Below the pieces are notes generated by a model. That model was not told where the DNA came from. It searched no databases and saw only the letters and a list, made by a program, of their open reading frames with translations. Shown here in pieces: positions 36,554 to 46,175 of a DNA stretch of 64,000 nucleotides (positions within the stretch are counted from its first letter, which is position 1; each line of letters starts with the position of its first letter). Origin of the DNA: Dermacentor variabilis. Lineage: Eukaryota > Arthropoda > Arachnida > Ixodida > Ixodidae. The DNA is taken from NCBI RefSeq assembly GCF_050947875.1, contig NC_134568.1, forward strand, positions 217,157,673 through 217,221,672. Direction: 5' to 3'. Position numbers and translations under genes: made by a program.

Positions 36554-37216
36554 TTCACGTGAGTGCCACCACGTGGCGTACTAACCTTAAACTTTTCAAA
36601 CTTCCCGCGGTGACGCGTGATGACGTCAACCAAACAAAATAAAAAAAAATAAAAGCTATCCCTGCGCATTGAACTTCGCCACAATGCTTGTCCCGCCGGT
36701 GTTATCAGTGTTCTTGATCAAGCGTATTCGCTCGTCGCCTAGAAATTACTCGTCATCCTAAGAGCGTTTAGTCGCGACGAGCAATGGTTGATTCTGGGCT
36801 TTTGATGCGGTTCTTTTTTCTTCTTTTTTTTTCTTTTCCTTTTCTTTTTTTCATTCTACGGAGTAAAGAAGCTAGCCTAATCGTCAGAAGTACTTCGGGG
36901 CAGCCTTTCTTCAGTCGGCATACATTGTTAACGTCCGAACATCGCACAGCGCCTACTAGAGACGCCGTCGTGGACGGATTTTGATTTTCCACTATCGAAT
37001 TCGTTAAGGTGCACAAAATTATTTCACTAGCGACATTGCAATGCGCACACATGGGCCACCGCCGCAGCTGCAAATCTAGATGTGCTTAAGCATTAAGAAA
37101 TATGCATGGATAAGTTGGTTTTTCACCTTAACACAAAAGTCACGATACAAGAGTTGAGCAAACTGTCCCTGTGTCGTCGCAGGCTGTGAGACCGGGCTAG
37201 TTGGTATTCCATGCTA
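36554..37216. other. unassigned DNA
   Basis: Pyrimidine-rich runs near 36810-36860; no gene recognised. Confidence 0.35.
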
Positions 37217-37342
37217 AAGTGACTAGCGCAAGAGTGGACACGGAACACTAGAGGCGACAAGGATAAGCGCGCAAACATCCAACTGGGCGCTTGTCCTTGT
37301 AGCGTCTTTAGTGTTCCCTGTCCACTCTTGCACTAGTCACTT
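37217..37342. repeat. 126-bp imperfect palindrome
   Basis: The left arm, starting AAGTGACTAGCGCAAGAGTG, runs through GGACACGGAACACT and AGGCGACAAGGATAAGCGC. The right arm is its reverse complement with few mismatches and ends CACTAGTCACTT. The arms are about 54 bp around a spacer of about 17 bp. It is the same style as the hairpin at 29157-29227. Confidence 0.9.
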
Positions 37343-37741
37343 CAGTTTGTGTCGTTGTCCGTTAGCACGCTATAGCCGAAGCTGTTCGCAATATTACGTC
37401 TCCATTTACTGGCCACCAGGCCAGGTACACCATTGGGTACGACATATACAGTACTTGCAGTTAGTTTCCAAAGTAGTCTCCTATGGCGGTTGTCCACGTG
37501 CGTGAAGCAAGAACGATATTTAAAATTATTGTGCAGTAATATATGCGGGATTTGTGTGTTCTCCCCATTCTCTACCATGTTGCCGTTCCGCCTTTATTAT
37601 ATAGCCGCAATGTAGACTAGCAGCTATCGAACGCCATAAAGGCTATCCACATACTCAAAGACCTCACGCACAACTCCTGACGCTTAATTGTACTCAAGAG
37701 TTGTGCGACTGCCCAGGACATCCTTAACGAATGTTACATAA

Positions 37742-37970
37742 CACATTATGAGGTTTTACTTGCCAAAACCACGCTTTCATTAGGAGGCACACCGTAGTGG
37801 AGGATTCGAGAATAATTTAGACCACTTGGGATTTTTTAACGTGTGCCTAGCCCTAAGTACGCGGGTTTTCGCATTTCACACCCATTGAAATACCGCTGCC
37901 GTGGTTGGGATTCGATCTCGAGACCTCGTGATTAGCAGCCAAACCCAATAAAAGCTAAGCAACTACGGAG
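37742..37970 (-). mobile_element. Ruka-like SINE, minus strand, diverged
   Basis: Head at the high end with TTGGCTGCTAATCACGAGG and B-box-like GAGATCGAATCCC. The body holds GAAATGCGAAAACCCGCGTA and GTGTGCCTCCTAAT, parallel to the copies at 11217 and 16706. It is more mutated than the copy at 11217. Confidence 0.8.
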
Positions 37971-39059
37971 GGGAAGGAATGTTGGCAGTAGGAGAAAGGT
38001 GACAGCCGGAAGGTGAGACAATTTGTTCCAATCCTCATTACGCAAAAATCGGTACCATCTGTTTTGTCGTAGAATGACACCGTAGAATGCACTGTATTCA
38101 ATGAGTGAAAAAATTATGCGAATCCTATGTATGTGCGAATCGATGTAAGCAAAGCTTTCTGCGTTTGATGTCATTGTCATGCGTAATCTCCACAGAGTAC
38201 GCAGGCACTCTCTAATGAAATGCTGTCAGTGTTTGCCTGGTTACGCCTGCCATTGTGATGCAAATAAACGGGCGCCTTCAACTCTTTTTCTCAGAAAGAA
38301 ACGCTGAATGAAATGCTGACGTGATCCTAAAGAAGATCAACAAGCGCCGAAGTGCTCGATCTTACGACGCCCATATTCGTAAGCTTATATTCGTGATTTT
38401 TTTTTGGGGGGGGGGGGTTGTGCTCTTGTACCCTAGAAATGTCCCTCGGACGTCTCTGACGTGCTCGTTTTTATTCTCAAGTACGGAATGAAAACTCTCA
38501 TCACTGCAAGTTCATGATGTATTGGTGGCAGGCCACCATGGCGTGTCGCGCAAGTATGACCACGCTGATTCGTTTGGGTTGACATATACTATTTTGTGCG
38601 TCATACTTCCCCACATTCATTTTTCAAACTATGCCAGAGCTCGAAAAGGGCGGCCAACTCACTACGTCCCTTTCCTCTGTTTACTTCCGCAAAATGTGTG
38701 TTTATCGCTGTGGTTACCAAATACGCCCAGCGGTATGCTACGACACAAGCCTTTCTGGCGGCTGAGCAACTGAAGTCGCAGGCTTTATTCAACATGGCGT
38801 CGACGTTCTATATGGCTATCCTCAATTACTTTTCGCGGACTTCGCTCACCGCCTTCTCTCCAGTGTCATCTCTTACGCTACTAGCTCCTGCTAGACACAA
38901 CACAAACACGCAACGACCTTAATGAAGTATCAATTACACGCTAATTGACACACTGTCGACGTATATTTCCGCTGAGCACCAGGATGGGAGCGTTGTCCTG
39001 TCTATGGTGACATTATCCGTCTACAGCCTCGCTCAACAACACCGCTCGTTACTCATCAC
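37971..39059. other. unassigned DNA
   Basis: Contains a T then G run at 38399-38418. A block at about 38846-38905 (TCTTACGCTACTAGCTCCTG and onward) has an inverted relative at about 56463-56525, so an unnamed dispersed repeat is present. No gene was supported. Confidence 0.35.
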
Positions 39060-39330
39060 GTTTTTTTTTGTCGGCAAGAGTATAGTGTATTTCCTCCGAA
39101 TGTGCTTTCGGCTTTAGACGTGACCTTGCACGCCCGCTTATTCTGTTACGTTGACGGCGACCGTTGTCGTCAGGATGCCGCCTCATTCTGAGCTTCGCAG
39201 TCACCAGAGACCACAGAAAGCTGTCTTCACAAACAAACCACCGAGATTCGAGCCCATCTCCCAAATGCTCCATCTTGCATTTGGAAAATGGGCACGCTAA
39301 CCATTACGCTACCACCTGCCTCCACCAATT
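39060..39330 (-). mobile_element. tRNA-derived SINE, third type, minus strand
   Basis: The minus-strand head reads GGTAGCGTAATGGTTAGCGT (A box) and GGGCTCGAATCTCGG (B box), as in a Gly/Glu-like tRNA. The body runs to an A run (plus-strand T run 39061-39069). The body is unlike the Ruka-like copies. Target duplications were not found. Confidence 0.55.
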
Positions 39331-39878
39331 TCTGTTTATCTATCTGCCTGGAGCAATTGCCGGACTTGTTCGCCAGGCTAAACCCGCCTGCTACTACAAT
39401 TCACCACCACCACCACCATCCCACTTCACGTTTTTGCCGTAGACGCAGGCAGAATGGATGCAGAAACGAAAAAAAAGTAAAGATTGCTTGAGCGGCCAGC
39501 TGACACATGACCTTAACTTTGGCAGGTTATTCTCAGTGGAGCGCATGTAGGCTTGCGGCTGTGTGCAGATTGTGGGTCTCCTTAGCTTTATTGTAAATTT
39601 GCTTTCACCGACTCTTTTCAGCTAGAACTCAAATGCCGGACAAAAATGATACCTACCGTTGAATATTTTTTTCTTGGTTTCAACCAAAAACGCTGATTTA
39701 CACAAATAGTGATCTTTTTAAGAAATGGCATAAGGATACTACATTTCGGGTCATGTCGTTGTGTCAGTACGGGCCGGCACCACGTATCGACGAAAGGGCA
39801 TCACAATGCCGATGCACGCGGCAGGTTACTGAATGAAGAAATCAGGAAGCGACTGTTTTTCAGTTCTCGCAACACATT
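39331..39878. other. unassigned flank of element C
   Basis: Includes a (CCA)n-like stretch near 39400-39420; no gene. Confidence 0.35.
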
Positions 39879-40029
39879 GTAACAGACACGAAAGGCACGG
39901 ACAAGAAGAGAAGAAAGAGAGGACGAAGAAAACGAGGAGTTAGAGAGGCCGGGCTGCGCTACGATCACGCTACCATCATCGTCCAATTCTCCTGTAAATA
40001 AAACCATTTCTTCGCAACTCCTCGTAACA
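39879..40029 (+). repeat. 5' LTR of element C
   Basis: 151 bp, TGTAACAG...CGTAACA. It includes a purine-rich AAGAAGAGAAGAAAGAGAGG block and GTAAATAAAACC, which contains an AATAAA signal. No TATA box is evident. Confidence 0.88.
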
Positions 40030-40033
40030 GTTG

Positions 40034-40050
40034 TGGTGAAAGGTGCTGCG
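40034..40050 (+). promoter_or_regulatory. possible primer-binding site of element C
   Basis: TGGTGAAAGGTGCTGCG begins four bases after the LTR. Its complement ends ...TTTCACCA, as a tRNA 3' end would. The tRNA was not identified. Confidence 0.4.
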
Positions 40051-40141
40051 TAATCGACACCCGAAGACGGAGGCTGAACCACAAGTTCTTCGACGGAGCC
40101 GTCGCCTTGCTGGACTCCCACCGAATCTACCGGAGTTGAAT

Positions 40142-41458
40142 ATGTCCCACGACGCAGACGAACAGCGGCCCATTCCGACTGCTGCCCCAAGTTCTGCTCC
40201 TCAACTGAGAGATGCGCGTCCCTTCGCCGGAAGATCGGACGAAGACGTCGAGGAATGGCTCATCCATTATCACCGGGTGAGTGCCGCCAACAGGTGGAAC
40301 AGCGCTTCTCAGCTTTCGAACGTCGTGTTCTTTCTAACCGATACTTCATTGGTGTGGTTCGACAACCACGAGGAAACATTCACAACATGGGGAAGATCTG
40401 TTTCGGAAATCAAAGAGCGATTCGGTGACTCCGCGACGAAAAAGAAAAGGGCAGAAAAGACGCTACTGCAACGTGCGCAAGTACCAGGCGAAACCTGCAC
40501 GACCTACATTGAGGCAGTAATAAAGCTGTGTAGGATGGTGGACTCTGGAATGTCCGAGGAAGACAAAGTCGGGCACATCCTAAAAGGAATTGCCGAGGAT
40601 GTTTACAATTTCCTCATTGCAAAAGACAGCCTGGCTTCCGTCGCTTACATCATTCGGCACTGTCGTACCTTCGAGCAACTAAAGACGAGGCGCATAACGC
40701 CGAAGTTTGGCAGGCTAGCCAATGTAACGACAGTTGCAAGCGTGGACAGCAACCAGCCCTTTGATCTTGAATCAACGATCCGACAAATAGTTCGGGAAGA
40801 ACTCAGCCTGCACGCGCAAGTGACATATCCAGGCACTCGTAGCTTCCGCCTACCACCAGATTTTGAGCCAAACGTGGCATCCTTCTCCCCGTATCCTGCG
40901 GCAAGGGGCACTGAGGATTATGAACTCGCGCCCCGACAGCAGTCACGTCTCTACGACAGAGGCCCTACTTATGGCGCTCGGCCACCACAAGAGCAGCCGC
41001 GTTTTTACCCCCGAGGCCCTGCGACTTCTGTCAGGCCACGACAAGAACAGCACCGACCCTACTACCACGACGCGACTCATGAAAGATATAACGGATTTCA
41101 GCAAGCAGCAGAGACACGTTATCCACATGACCACGAACTTTCTCGCCGCCTGCAGCCGTCTACCATTCGTTTCGAGGTAGACGCTGTGAACCGCGACCCT
41201 CCCGTGTGCTACAACTGTCGTTCCACAGGCCATATAGTTCGGTATTGTCGCCAAGCCCGTCAATCACGTAGGACACCATCGATGTTCTCGCCACCCAGAA
41301 CCCGTACTTCATATGACCTGCGGACGACCGATTTGCTTCCAAGGGATCACTTCTCACACGAGACCAGACGCAGCGATTCGCCAGCATCTGAGCAGAGTTT
41401 CACGCCTCCAAATAGCCGTCCCCGTCGCTCTGCGTCCCCTCGGCGCCGTTCTTCCTGA
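40142..41458 (+). CDS. Gag of element C (438 aa from the first ATG)
   Basis: Particle protein of element C. The first ATG is at 40142 (MSHDADEQ). The frame is open further upstream to about 40043 without an ATG and there encodes RRSRRLAGLPP, a motif common at gypsy Gag N-termini, so the true start may have been lost or may be non-AUG. Residues about 20-200 form the capsid-type region (WLIHYHRVSAANRW, then LRR-poor helices with ETCTTYIEAVIKLCR). A CCHC knuckle, CYNCRSTGHIVRYC, lies near the C-terminus, followed by an Arg/Ser-rich tail. It is intact while pol downstream is broken. Confidence 0.8.
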   Translation: MSHDADEQRPIPTAAPSSAPQLRDARPFAGRSDEDVEEWLIHYHRVSAANRWNSASQLSNVVFFLTDTSLVWFDNHEETFTTWGRSVSEIKERFGDSATKKKRAEKTLLQRAQVPGETCTTYIEAVIKLCRMVDSGMSEEDKVGHILKGIAEDVYNFLIAKDSLASVAYIIRHCRTFEQLKTRRITPKFGRLANVTTVASVDSNQPFDLESTIRQIVREELSLHAQVTYPGTRSFRLPPDFEPNVASFSPYPAARGTEDYELAPRQQSRLYDRGPTYGARPPQEQPRFYPRGPATSVRPRQEQHRPYYHDATHERYNGFQQAAETRYPHDHELSRRLQPSTIRFEVDAVNRDPPVCYNCRSTGHIVRYCRQARQSRRTPSMFSPPRTRTSYDLRTTDLLPRDHFSHETRRSDSPASEQSFTPPNSRPRRSASPRRRSS

Positions 41459-41496
41459 CCGCCCCCGGGAAACTAGCATCCGCGGCCAGTGGATGT

Positions 41497-42548
41497 GTGG
41501 TCGCCGGACGGTCTTTGCAAGAAATACCTCTGCCTGTTGTGATGTTCAAAAACACAGTGAATGTCTCGATTGACGGAATACCGACCATGGCGTTAGTTGA
41601 TACTGGGGCGACTGTGTCTGTGATGAGCCTCGCTTTGAAAAACCGGCAAGGCCACAAAGTTATGTTTTCTTGGAACGACGGTATTACCTTTCGTGGAGTA
41701 GGCGGCGAGTGGTTTCATCCCCTTGGTGTTTGGGCTGTGAGTGTTTTGTTGGCTGGGAAAGTGTTTGTGTCGGAATTCCTTGTTCTTTCTCGTTGTTCGC
41801 ACGACGTTATTCTTGGTATCGATTTTCTTGAACAGTGCGGCGCTTCCGTGGACTGTGGTTGTGGCGAAATCTCATTGAACAAGTTATTTATATCAGCACA
41901 TTCTGAACAAAGCTTGGGTAGTGAAGACAAGGACACAGACACAGTCAGTGTTCTTGATGAAGTGATTGTACCATCGTGGTGCCTGACGCCCGTTCGTGTT
42001 TCTACAACTACTGTTGATACTGATTGTGTTGACCTTGTAGTTAGGCCTCTCCGCATAAACGGTGCTAAAAAATATACCTGTGCCCTGCTCTGTCGTGTGA
42101 ATGACGAAAGGAGTCGCCACATTGTGGGCGCTGAACTCTTCCGCCACGCCGGTTGTCCTTCCTCGCGGTATGAAAATCGCTCTTTTCGATGAAGCCGCAT
42201 GTACTTCAATAGCGGCACTAACTACGGACGTTTCTACAGTTTACTTTCCTTGCGATAATCGCCATTCTGAAGAGCTAATGCTTGGCATGATCAGCAAGGC
42301 TCTCGGTACATCGGAACGGCAAGCACTGGTACAAGTCCTTGCCAGGCATGAGGCCGAATTTGATTTCACGCATGGAGATGCACCCCTTCATTTACCGTCA
42401 TACCGCGTCCTGCGCTCGTCACAGAATAGATACTGGCTCAGCACACCCCATCCGCCAGAAGCCCTACCGAGTGTCATCGTCCGAGCGCAAAGTTATTGCC
42501 GAGCAAGTCAAGGAGATGATGAACAAAAGTGTCGTTCAAGAGTAATGT
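41497..42548 (+). pseudogene. protease and RT N-terminus of element C (frameshifted)
   Basis: The first frame (41497-42192) contains the protease with LVDTGATVSVM and a later ILGIDFLEQCGA flap-side block, as in retropepsins. It then shifts to a second frame (from about 42101) and a third (from about 42339), carrying the linker to RT. The stretch ends in adjacent stops at about 42543-42548 just before the RT core. Confidence 0.8.
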
Positions 42549-43610
42549 AGTCCATGGGCAGCCCCAGTAATCCTGGTCCGAAAAAAAGATGGCTCCTGGA
42601 GATTATGCGTGGATTACAGACATCTAAACGCAGTGACGAAGAAGGATGTCTATCCACTACCGCGAATCGATGACGTCAGTGATTGCTTACACGCTGCTTC
42701 TTACTTCTCAACACTTGATTTGCGATTGGGGTACTGGCAAATACCTATGGACCCTGCCGACAAGGAAAAGATCGCTTTCGTGACTCCAGATGGCCTATTC
42801 GAATTTAATGTTATGCCTTTTGGCCTTTGCAATGCTCCTGCCACCTTTGAAAGATTCATGGACACAGTACTACGCGGTCTAAAGTGGGAGATATGCATGT
42901 GTTACCTCGATGATGTTGTAATCTTTGGCCGCACGTTTGAAGAACATAACGAACGCCTCAGCCTCGTTCTCGACTGCATTGAGAAAGCTGGACTGGTCCT
43001 AAACTCAAAAAAGTGTCGGTTCGACGAACGTCAAACACTGGTCCTGGGACACTTAGTCGACAAGGATGGCGTCAGACCCGATCCTCGTAAGATTGAAGCA
43101 GTGAGCTCCCTCAAGCCACCGCAGTCAACACGAGAACTCCGCTCATTCATTGGCCTATGTTCGTATTTTCGTCGTTTTCTTCCCTGGTTTGCCGACATCG
43201 TTTACCCGTTGACAAGTATTTTGCGACAAAATGCATCCTTCAATTGGACGCCAGAGTGTGACGCATCATTCTCTCAACCGAAGTTTATACTAACGTCAGC
43301 ACTCCTCTTGCGTCACTTCGATCCATCTTGCCCGACTGAAGTTCACACTAATGCGAGGGGAATCGGGATAGGAGCAGTGCTTGTACAACGTCACAGTGGT
43401 GCAGAACAGGTTGTCGCATATGCCAGCCGTTGTCTGAGCAAACCTGAACGCAATTATACGGTCACTGAACAGGAATGCCTGGCAGTCGTTTTCGCCGTAC
43501 AAAAGTTTCGATGTTATCTTTACGGTAGACCATTCAAGATTATCAACGACCATCATTCTTTATGCTGGCTGGTCGGTTTGCGTGATCCCTCAGGTCGCCT
43601 CGCACGTTAG
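42549..43610 (+). pseudogene. RT and RNase H of element C
   Basis: One open frame carries [49 protein letters not shown] and the catalytic CYLDDVV. It then carries RNase H with an altered first motif (HTNARGIG, where D-A-S is usual) and ends at TAG 43608-43610. The changed RNase H Asp implies loss of activity even if the frame were open to integrase. Confidence 0.85.
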
Positions 43611-45058
43611 GCGCTGCGCCTCCAGGAATACGACTTTGTGGGTACAAGAGTGGCCGTCGTCACGCTGACGCAGACTGCTTCTCTCGGATTCCTCTTGCGA
43701 CTACCGACTGCGATGCTGAGAATTTTGACGACTGTCTCGCTGCTGTTACTCCTACGTTCCCTGACGCGGCAGACTTTCAGCGAGAACAACGGGATGATGT
43801 TACCCTTGATCCGCTTTTTGTCGCCGCCCGTACTTCTAAAGGCAGCGGTCGCTTTACTGTCCGTGATAAATTGCTGTACAAAACTAATTACTCCGGGCAT
43901 GGAGCGCGTTTTCTGCTTCTTGTCCCCGAGAGTCTCCGCTCCGAGGTTCTACGCGCCATGCATGACGATGCGACATCCGGCCATTTCGGCTTCGTACGAA
44001 CGCTGCACCGCACGCAGGAGCGCTTTTACTGGCCCAAGATGTACGAAGCAACCAAGCACTATGTCGCTATGTCGCTAGTTGTGAAACGTGCCAACGTCAC
44101 AAGCGACCCACCACCGCAGCCCCGGGTCCCCTTCGGCCATTGACACCGCCCAGTACGCCGTTTGAGCAAGTAGGCATTGACCTTCTGGGTCCATTCCCGC
44201 CATCTAACAACAGGAACCGCTGGATAATTGCCTGCGTAGACCATCTTACACGGTATGCAGAAACTGCAGCCATACCGTCTTCCACCGCTGCTTGCGTGGC
44301 GGCCTTCCTTCTCCGTTCCGTGGTCCTTCGTCATGGCCCACCACGTGTCATCATCAGCGATCGTGGTCACCGTGGTCGCCAGTTCACGGCTGATGCCATT
44401 GAAGAGTTACTTCGTTTGTGCACTTCACAGTTCCGTCATTCCATGCCATATCATCCACAGACCAATGGCCTCGTTGAAAGGACAAACAGAACGCTGACTA
44501 ACATGCTTGCTATGTACGTCTCCTCCAATCATAAGAACTGGGACGACGTGCTGCCCTTCATCACTTATGCATACAACACTGCGAAGCACGAAACCACGAA
44601 TTATAGCCCATTTTACCTCCTGTATGCAAGGTTACTGTGAAGCCCTCTGGACACTTTCCTACCCTTCGTTCTGCACAGTGATGATTCTGTATCGAAGACC
44701 TTGTGTCTCGCTGAAGAAGCGCGTCGAATAGCTTGTCTTCGTACTCTGGCCTCGCAAAGTCATTCGAAAGAGCGATACGACGACCGTCACGTACAAGTAT
44801 CGCTGCAAAAAGGTGACTTATTCCTCCTATGGACACCGCAACGCAAGCGTGGATTGTAACAAAAGTTCTTGTCACAATATTCAGGCCCATTTGTAGTTGT
44901 GGACCGCCTGAGCGAACTCACTTACGTCATAGCTCGCCTCCTGTGCAATGGTCGGCGATCAAGCAGAACTCAGCTGACTCATATTGCTCGCCTGAAGCCT
45001 TTCTACCCTGCTTGTACATCCTGACTCGCCCCACGGGCTTCGTCTGCTTGCGGGGAAA
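43611..45058 (+). pseudogene. integrase of element C (frameshifted)
   Basis: Pieces in different frames: a His-His part of the zinc finger near 43950-44060; a core with IDLLGPFPPS, VIISDRG and YHPQTNGLVERTN at 44140-44640; and a GPY/F-like C-terminus with YSGPFVVVDRLSELTYVI near 44870-44940. An 8-bp direct duplication (ATGTCGCT twice, 44061-44076) shifts the frame inside the zinc finger. Further stops follow at 44638-44640 and beyond. Confidence 0.8.
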
Positions 45059-45210
45059 TTTAACAGATACGAAAGGCACGGACAGGAAGAGAAGAAAGAG
45101 AGGACGAAGAAAACGAGGAGTTAGAGAGGCCGGGCTGCACTACGATCACGCTACCATCATCGTCCAATTCTCCTGTAAATAAAACCATTTCTTCGCAACT
45201 CCTCGTAACA
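45059..45210 (+). repeat. 3' LTR of element C
   Basis: 152 bp, starting TTTAACAG where the 5' copy has TGTAACAG and ending CGTAACA. It is preceded by GCGGGGAAA, a short purine tract that may have primed plus-strand synthesis. Confidence 0.88.
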
Positions 45211-45903
45211 ATATTGTACACAGCACACTAGGCAGCCACCGCCATGACATTTTATTTTTGACAACTGCGACACCAAATGGCGGACTGATATACTTCCTAA
45301 AGGGGTTTAACTTTATTTTTTCATCGCAAAACCGCAAGCACAGGTTGCGTCGCGCGTATACCGCAGCCACGTACTGTGGCCGCACTCCTTTTCCTCTAAC
45401 AATGTGGCCCCCGGCGGCTTCACGCGCTCCCGTAGGTGGCGGATTGGACTGTCACTCCAGAAGTTTAAATACACAACCTCTTTGCATAGAAACGACGGCA
45501 TGATTGTTAACATATTGTTGGCTTGGATATGTTTGGCACGAGGCCCAAGACCCTGTCTTCGAACACGTTCTTATGTTTGCGTTCGCGTCTCTGTCTTGAA
45601 GGGACTCATACCGTGACATGCTACAATGGTGCTTGCGTTGGGCGTATGTAAGGCGAAAAACGCGGTTCTAAAATGTCTGTTCACTAACTTGTGCAGTAAA
45701 CCCATGTTTATAGTATTCGCGCAGTATAGTAGTAGTATAGTAAGAGTCCCGAGTATGGCATCCGTAACCGCAAGTGCCACGTTATGGTCGTAACTTGTCG
45801 GGACAGCGTAGATGTAATCCACAGACCCTGCCACTAAGGAATACGTGGCTAGGCATGGCTGATGAATAAGTAATTGCGAAAGTTGGTTTTCAGTAAAGGT
45901 TTG
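45211..45903. other. unassigned DNA
   Basis: No gene or repeat recognised. Confidence 0.35.
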
Positions 45904-46175
45904 TTACCAAGAACAGTGGGAGCTTATACTGCCGCAAAGGACGGATGCTGGGCGGTGACTCCAATCATTTACTCGGCACATCACACATCTACACTGGAAT
46001 TCAACTGGTTTCCCCAACTCTTGCTTATATTCTCTCGCCTCTAAGCTGCGACTTCGCCTGCCACCCAGGCCCCAGCTTTTCCTCTTTGTCCCCCGCTTCT
46101 TTCCCAGTCTGCTGAGACGTGCTTCCACTGAGTCTTGCTCCTCCTTTTTCTCAATAAATAAAGGCATTCATTCAT
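45904..46175 (+). mobile_element. possible LINE or SINE 3' end
   Basis: A pyrimidine-rich stretch leads to TCAATAAATAAAGGCATTCA and a brief CATT repeat, similar to the CTAAATAAAGCATTCATT at 9511-9530. It is read as a retroposon tail; no coding part was identified. Confidence 0.35.

Larger units (their letters stand above)
39879..45210 (+). mobile_element. Ty3/gypsy LTR retrotransposon C, standard pol order, decayed
   Basis: About 5.3 kb with very short LTRs of about 151 bp. The order is Gag, protease, RT, RNase H, integrase with a GPY/F-like end. There is no envelope frame. The LTRs differ at about four positions, including loss of the TG start in the 3' LTR. Flanks read ACAT and ATAT, a possible but imperfect target duplication. 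Pol is broken by several frameshifts and stops, while the Gag frame is open. It is a different lineage from elements A and B. Confidence 0.9.

Noticed and set aside
40043..40141. Non-ATG start of Gag C at 40043 as the definite start
   Set aside because: The upstream frame is open and has a Gag-like motif but no ATG; I used the first ATG at 40142 and noted the doubt.
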